NCBI GenBank assembly: GCA_009701845.1
Contig: WLJI01000011.1
Span: 1 to 32,585 of the forward strand
Direction: 5' to 3'
From: Actinomycetota bacterium
GTDB lineage: Bacteria; Actinomycetota; Acidimicrobiia; Acidimicrobiales; Microtrichaceae
Length of the DNA stretch: 32,585 nt
The position numbers were made by a program, and so were the translations under genes. Positions 29,802 to 32,585 of the stretch are shown piece after piece (the first letter of the stretch is position 1; each line of letters opens with the position of its first letter). Under the pieces are notes generated by a model. It was not told where the DNA came from. It ran no database searches and was given only the letters and a program-made list of their open reading frames with translations.

Positions 29802-30848
29802 ATGGTTCTTCCGCTTGCTCCCGAGTTGGGCAATCTAGAACTTGCCCACGCGAGCACAACTGGTTCTCTCGCGGTGCAAACCCCAGACTGGTCCTTGAGT
29901 CGAGAGGATCGCCAGCAGCCCGCTGGGCGGGTTCTGGCACTCCTTCTCGGTGTTCATCTGCAGCAGTTTCGGAGCTATGAAAATGGTGTGCTGCTAGATC
30001 TCGATCTTGAGCAGCTCCACGCCTATCGAGTGAGCCTTCGGCGATCACGATCGCTCTTGAGTTCGACGAAGTCAGTGTTTCCCGCAGGTGAGCGAAAGGA
30101 CCTGCTTGGCGATCTGGCCAAGTTGGGCTATCTCACCTCTCAAGTGCGAGACCTAGATGTGCTGTTGCAAGCTCTGCCGAGGCTGTGCAAGACAGTTCGT
30201 CTAGCTTCGGTTCGCAGTATTGGCGAGAAGCCTTCTGAGGGCCAGCAGTTGCGGGATGCGTTACTGCGCAGAAGAGCCGTAGCGTTTACAGAACTGGCTG
30301 CTCGTATCGACCCGAGCGGGAAGGATTATGCGAGCTACCTAACTATGGTCCGAACTTGGCGGACGCTTGCAGCGGTGCACCGTCTGGGTGGCGACGAACC
30401 GGGCCCCGAGGCCCTACGGCCAATTCTCAGTGTTGTTGACGCAACTCTGATGAAGCAGTTCGGCAAAATTCGCTCGGCTGGCCGCGCAGCGCAACGATCG
30501 AACGAGGTGAGTGATTGGCACCGGCTTCGTAAGCGAACCAAGGCCCTGCGATACGCGCTTGCTGGGTACGGCCCGCTCTTGACGGAGGGCACGGTGTCAG
30601 ACCTAGTTTCTCGCCTTCGTAAACTGCAAAACGTTCTTGGACTGCAACAAGATCACGCTATTCAGATCGAGCTGATCGAGCGGGCAGGCCTAGATGTCGG
30701 CGGTCGGACTGCATTGTTAGCAGGCGCACTTTCAGAGGAACTTCATCGCGAAGCTTTGAAAGATCTGCATCGGTGCCGTGCGGCTTGGTCGCGCTTTGAC
30801 CACAAGGCCTTCAAGGAGCAGTTGGAGCAAGCAGTAGCGACTGAGTGA
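29802..30848 (+). CDS. CHAD domain protein
   Basis: CHAD domains are helical bundles with conserved basic residues and histidines that bind inorganic polyphosphate. This 348-aa protein carries one such domain over most of its length: LEQLHAYRVSLRRSRSLLSS in the first helix pair, SQVRDLDVLL, VSDWHRLRKRTKALRYALAG in the second repeat, and LRKLQNVLGLQQDHA. No CYTH domain is attached, unlike many two-domain relatives. It lies 40 nt after the pyrophosphatase gene, which may put both in one transcript. The upstream gap carries a weak GCAGC/GCTGC hairpin. The ATG at 29802 has no clear ribosome site. Confidence 0.88.
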   Translation: MVLPLAPELGNLELAHASTTGSLAVQTPDWSLSREDRQQPAGRVLALLLGVHLQQFRSYENGVLLDLDLEQLHAYRVSLRRSRSLLSSTKSVFPAGERKDLLGDLAKLGYLTSQVRDLDVLLQALPRLCKTVRLASVRSIGEKPSEGQQLRDALLRRRAVAFTELAARIDPSGKDYASYLTMVRTWRTLAAVHRLGGDEPGPEALRPILSVVDATLMKQFGKIRSAGRAAQRSNEVSDWHRLRKRTKALRYALAGYGPLLTEGTVSDLVSRLRKLQNVLGLQQDHAIQIELIERAGLDVGGRTALLAGALSEELHREALKDLHRCRAAWSRFDHKAFKEQLEQAVATE

Positions 30849-30883
30849 AGCAGGAGTTGATCAAGCACTGCTTGATCGCTTCA
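30846..30883. terminator. nested hairpin between convergent genes
   Basis: The outer stem TGAAGC (30846-30851) pairs with GCTTCA (30878-30883), and the inner stem GATCAAGCA (30859-30867) pairs with TGCTTGATC (30869-30877), with the innermost bases forming the loop. The outer stem includes the TGA stop of the CHAD gene. The position between convergent stops suggests a bidirectional terminator. Confidence 0.6.
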
Positions 30884-30895
30884 TGCGAGTGCTGC

Positions 30896-31501
30896 TTAGG
30901 CTTCATCTTTCTCAAGGGGTGGCAAGAACTCGAAGTTCAAGTCACCTAAGCGCACCAAGGTTGACGCTATCCAACCGCCCATAGCGCTGAAGTGGTCATC
31001 GAGAATCGATCCATCGGCAAGCGTTGCCTCGTCAAGTTCGTAGCTGCCCTCGTAGCTCACCTCGATGGCATGTTCGGTCTCTGTGAGGTCTTCGTTCGAG
31101 ACAGCCTCGACTGTTGGCCCGGAGCGGGTGAGTCGCTCGGACCCGATCATCGGGCTTTCGGTTGGCAGCACGTCAAGCACCCGGCGAGGATCTGGAGCCT
31201 CGGTGAGGCGCTGTATGCGTAGAACGACCTCAATGTCGATTGTTGGTGCCTCTGCGAGTTCTTCTTCGATATACCAAGATCGGTATGAAGTTTGCGACCA
31301 AGTTGGCCACTCCAAGGTGAGGTCGGCTCGTACCCGCGGTGGGAGCCCTTCTCCAGGTACTCCGTAACTTGTTTCCCAGGTCAGGTCACCGAGTAAGACA
31401 TCGGTGTGGAATCTTTCCTCAAAGGCCTGCCGCTCAAGAAGAGCGTTCTCCATTGCATCGCGCAGCGCGCCAATCGCATCGGTGAAAACGTGGTCCAACA
31501 T
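30896..31501 (-). CDS. conserved-looking hypothetical protein
   Basis: This 201-aa acidic soluble protein is not recognised. The first 25 residues form a helix (DAIGALRDAMENALLERQAF), then a mostly beta region with Trp/Tyr-rich patterns follows (DLTWETSYGVPGEGLPPRVR, DLTLEWPTWSQTSYRSWYIE), and a C-terminal part with repeated S-Y-E-G-S-Y-type pieces. No signal or membrane segment is seen. TAGCCT lies 9 nt before the ATG on the minus strand, giving a short or absent leader. Codon use resembles its neighbours, so it is very likely a real gene. Confidence 0.6.
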   Translation of the reverse strand: MLDHVFTDAIGALRDAMENALLERQAFEERFHTDVLLGDLTWETSYGVPGEGLPPRVRADLTLEWPTWSQTSYRSWYIEEELAEAPTIDIEVVLRIQRLTEAPDPRRVLDVLPTESPMIGSERLTRSGPTVEAVSNEDLTETEHAIEVSYEGSYELDEATLADGSILDDHFSAMGGWIASTLVRLGDLNFEFLPPLEKDEA

Positions 31502-31577
31502 CTGCTGAGCAGGCTACCTTGGTAAGCGGGGTCGACTTCACGCAAGGCCTGACGGGAGTAGCTACAGGGAGTAGCGA

Positions 31578-32585
31578 GTGAGCTCGTCGCCACAAGACAC
31601 AGGGGTATCTGCGGGCGTGATTGAGAGTGACAGTGAGAGCGGAATCGCCGGCGAGAGCGGCAGTGCCAGTGTGAGCGGCAGTGCCAGTGTGAGCGGCACT
31701 GACCGTGGTCCTGTTGCGCCGCACCCCTCGCGGCCCGATGCGCTGTGGCTCAGTGCCCTAGGTGTTGTGGCAGTTGGAATCCTGCTCCAAGCTGCCAGCG
31801 CTGTTGCAGACCGATGGGTTCCCTCGGGCGATGACGGGTACTGGTCCATGATGGCGCGTTCCGTCTTCAGCTCGCACCCACCGCTGCTTGGTTCAAGTTC
31901 CTCGGGGGCAGCGGCAACTGGGTATGGGTTTCATCATCTTGGACCTGTTGGCTTTTACCTTTTAGCTCCGTTTGTTGCAGCGTTTGGTGGAATCGGCGTA
32001 GCGATTGGTACTTCAGTGATCAATGCGGTGTGTGCGGTTACTGCTGCAGTAGCTGTTCGCAGCGCTGTTGGGCAGCGCGCCGGATGGTTTGCGGTGTTCG
32101 GTAGTGCGTTATTGGCCTTCGCTATGGGTTCTGAGTTACTTGTAGATCCATGGAACCCACATCTGGCTACCTTCGCATTTTGGTGTGCGCTGTGTTGTTG
32201 TTGGGCCGTGCTGAGCGGATCGCCATGGTGGGCTGTGCCGGGGGTAGTTGCTGGATCTGTTGCGCTGCAAACTCACCTTTCGTTTGTTCCACCTTCTGCT
32301 CTGGTGATTTTGGTGCTGCTGCTGGGTGCTGCGTGGGCTGGCACTCATTCAGTGCCCGCTCATTCAGTGCCCGAGCATTCAGTGAGCAGGTGGCGAGGTT
32401 GGTTGCCGGTCCTGACAGCACTGGCCGTCGGCCTTGTGTTGAGCCTGCCGATGTTGATTCAGCAGTTCTTTGCTGACGGACCGGGAAATCTGAGTGAGGT
32501 TCTTTCCTCTCGCAACCCGCCAGGCCAACAATTAGGCCTCCAGACTGGCCTGAGAACCCTGTCTCAGGTCTTTGATCCCACCAAC
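31578..32585 (+). CDS. large integral membrane protein, glycosyltransferase-like (partial, runs off the window)
   Basis: The reading frame is open from GTG 31578 to the last base (336 codons). After a 52-residue Ser/Gly/Glu-rich cytoplasmic tail, hydrophobic helices alternate with short loops. The first external loop reads WVPSGDDGYWSMMARSVFSS, with the Asp-Asp placed as in the first loop of GT-C fold sugar transferases of the PMT/ArnT class. YGFHHLGPVGFYLLAPFVAAFGG and VDPWNPHLATFAFW are other probable loops. The class is therefore plausible, but the C-terminal half is missing. GGGAG lies 7 nt before the GTG. Small in-frame tandem repeats lie in the tail and in a loop. Confidence 0.6.
   Translation, partial: MSSSPQDTGVSAGVIESDSESGIAGESGSASVSGSASVSGTDRGPVAPHPSRPDALWLSALGVVAVGILLQAASAVADRWVPSGDDGYWSMMARSVFSSHPPLLGSSSSGAAATGYGFHHLGPVGFYLLAPFVAAFGGIGVAIGTSVINAVCAVTAAVAVRSAVGQRAGWFAVFGSALLAFAMGSELLVDPWNPHLATFAFWCALCCCWAVLSGSPWWAVPGVVAGSVALQTHLSFVPPSALVILVLLLGAAWAGTHSVPAHSVPEHSVSRWRGWLPVLTALAVGLVLSLPMLIQQFFADGPGNLSEVLSSRNPPGQQLGLQTGLRTLSQVFDPTN
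31659..31694 (+). repeat. 18-bp tandem repeat, two copies, in the membrane protein tail
   Basis: GGCAGTGCCAGTGTGAGC occurs twice without change (31659-31676, 31677-31694), encoding G-S-A-S-V-S twice. Related Glu/Ser/Gly words flank it upstream. Confidence 0.9.
32346..32390 (+). repeat. 15-bp tandem repeat, three copies
   Basis: CATTCAGTGCCCGCT, CATTCAGTGCCCGAG and CATTCAGTGAGCAGG follow directly upon each other in the membrane protein frame, encoding H-S-V-P-A, H-S-V-P-E and H-S-V-S-R in a probable loop. Confidence 0.9.

Noticed and set aside
31434-31849. Overlapping minus-strand frames opposite the start of the membrane protein
   Set aside because: They are low-complexity reverse readings of the Ser/Gly tandem repeats; the plus-strand frame has a ribosome site and continues for 336 codons with membrane helices.

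Overview
The window looks like the chromosome of a member of Actinomycetota, most likely an Acidimicrobiia-type planktonic lineage of moderate GC. The basis is an actinobacterial PHO box (direct 11-bp repeats of GTTCAC type), a SenX3/RegX3-type two-component pair, a TIGR03624/DUF2342 'zinc-dependent metalloprotease' family member, a UPF0182 protein, a Lon-domain PDZ protease, and several genes that appear leaderless (TANNNT about 7 nt before the start codon). The assignment is an inference; no rRNA, tRNA, CRISPR array, insertion sequence or prophage was seen.

Layout: (1) 1-8130 is a phosphate-acquisition super-operon: PHO box, pstS, a strong terminator-like hairpin, pstC-pstA-pstB-phoU, surE, then a SenX3-like histidine kinase and RegX3-like regulator, most joints being 4-bp ATGA overlaps. 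(2) 8148-9518 is an MFS-like permease. (3) 9540-11846 (minus) holds a HtrA-like protein that has lost its catalytic serine, followed by the DUF2342 protein. (4) 11847-13382 holds a divergent promoter region with a 9-bp tandem repeat that encodes a Cys-Pro-Ser-rich leader peptide, then a small membrane protein and mreB, which seems to start at CTG. (5) 13430-18367 is a branched-chain amino-acid-type ABC transporter in the order livG-livF-livH-livM-livK. (6) 18427-20212 holds a HEAT-repeat protein, an Ala-Pro-rich protein and a small two-TM protein. (7) 20211-27223 holds a PDZ/Lon-like protease, a 704-aa chimera of DivIVA-like head, coiled coil, acidic 24-aa repeats and phage MuF-like C-terminus, a UPF0182 membrane protein and a DedA protein. 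(8) 27377-30848 holds a K+-independent-type H+-pyrophosphatase and a CHAD-domain protein. (9) An unknown minus-strand protein and the 5' part of a large membrane protein of glycosyltransferase type run to the window edge.

Phosphorus is a recurring theme: uptake and sensing at the left, SurE nucleotidase/exopolyphosphatase inside the same operon, and pyrophosphatase plus polyphosphate-binding CHAD at the right. The most unusual items are the DivIVA/MuF-like chimera (21456-23570), the putative cysteine-rich leaderless leader peptide before the mreB unit (12028-12150), the CTG start of mreB, and the triplicated start region of livF.
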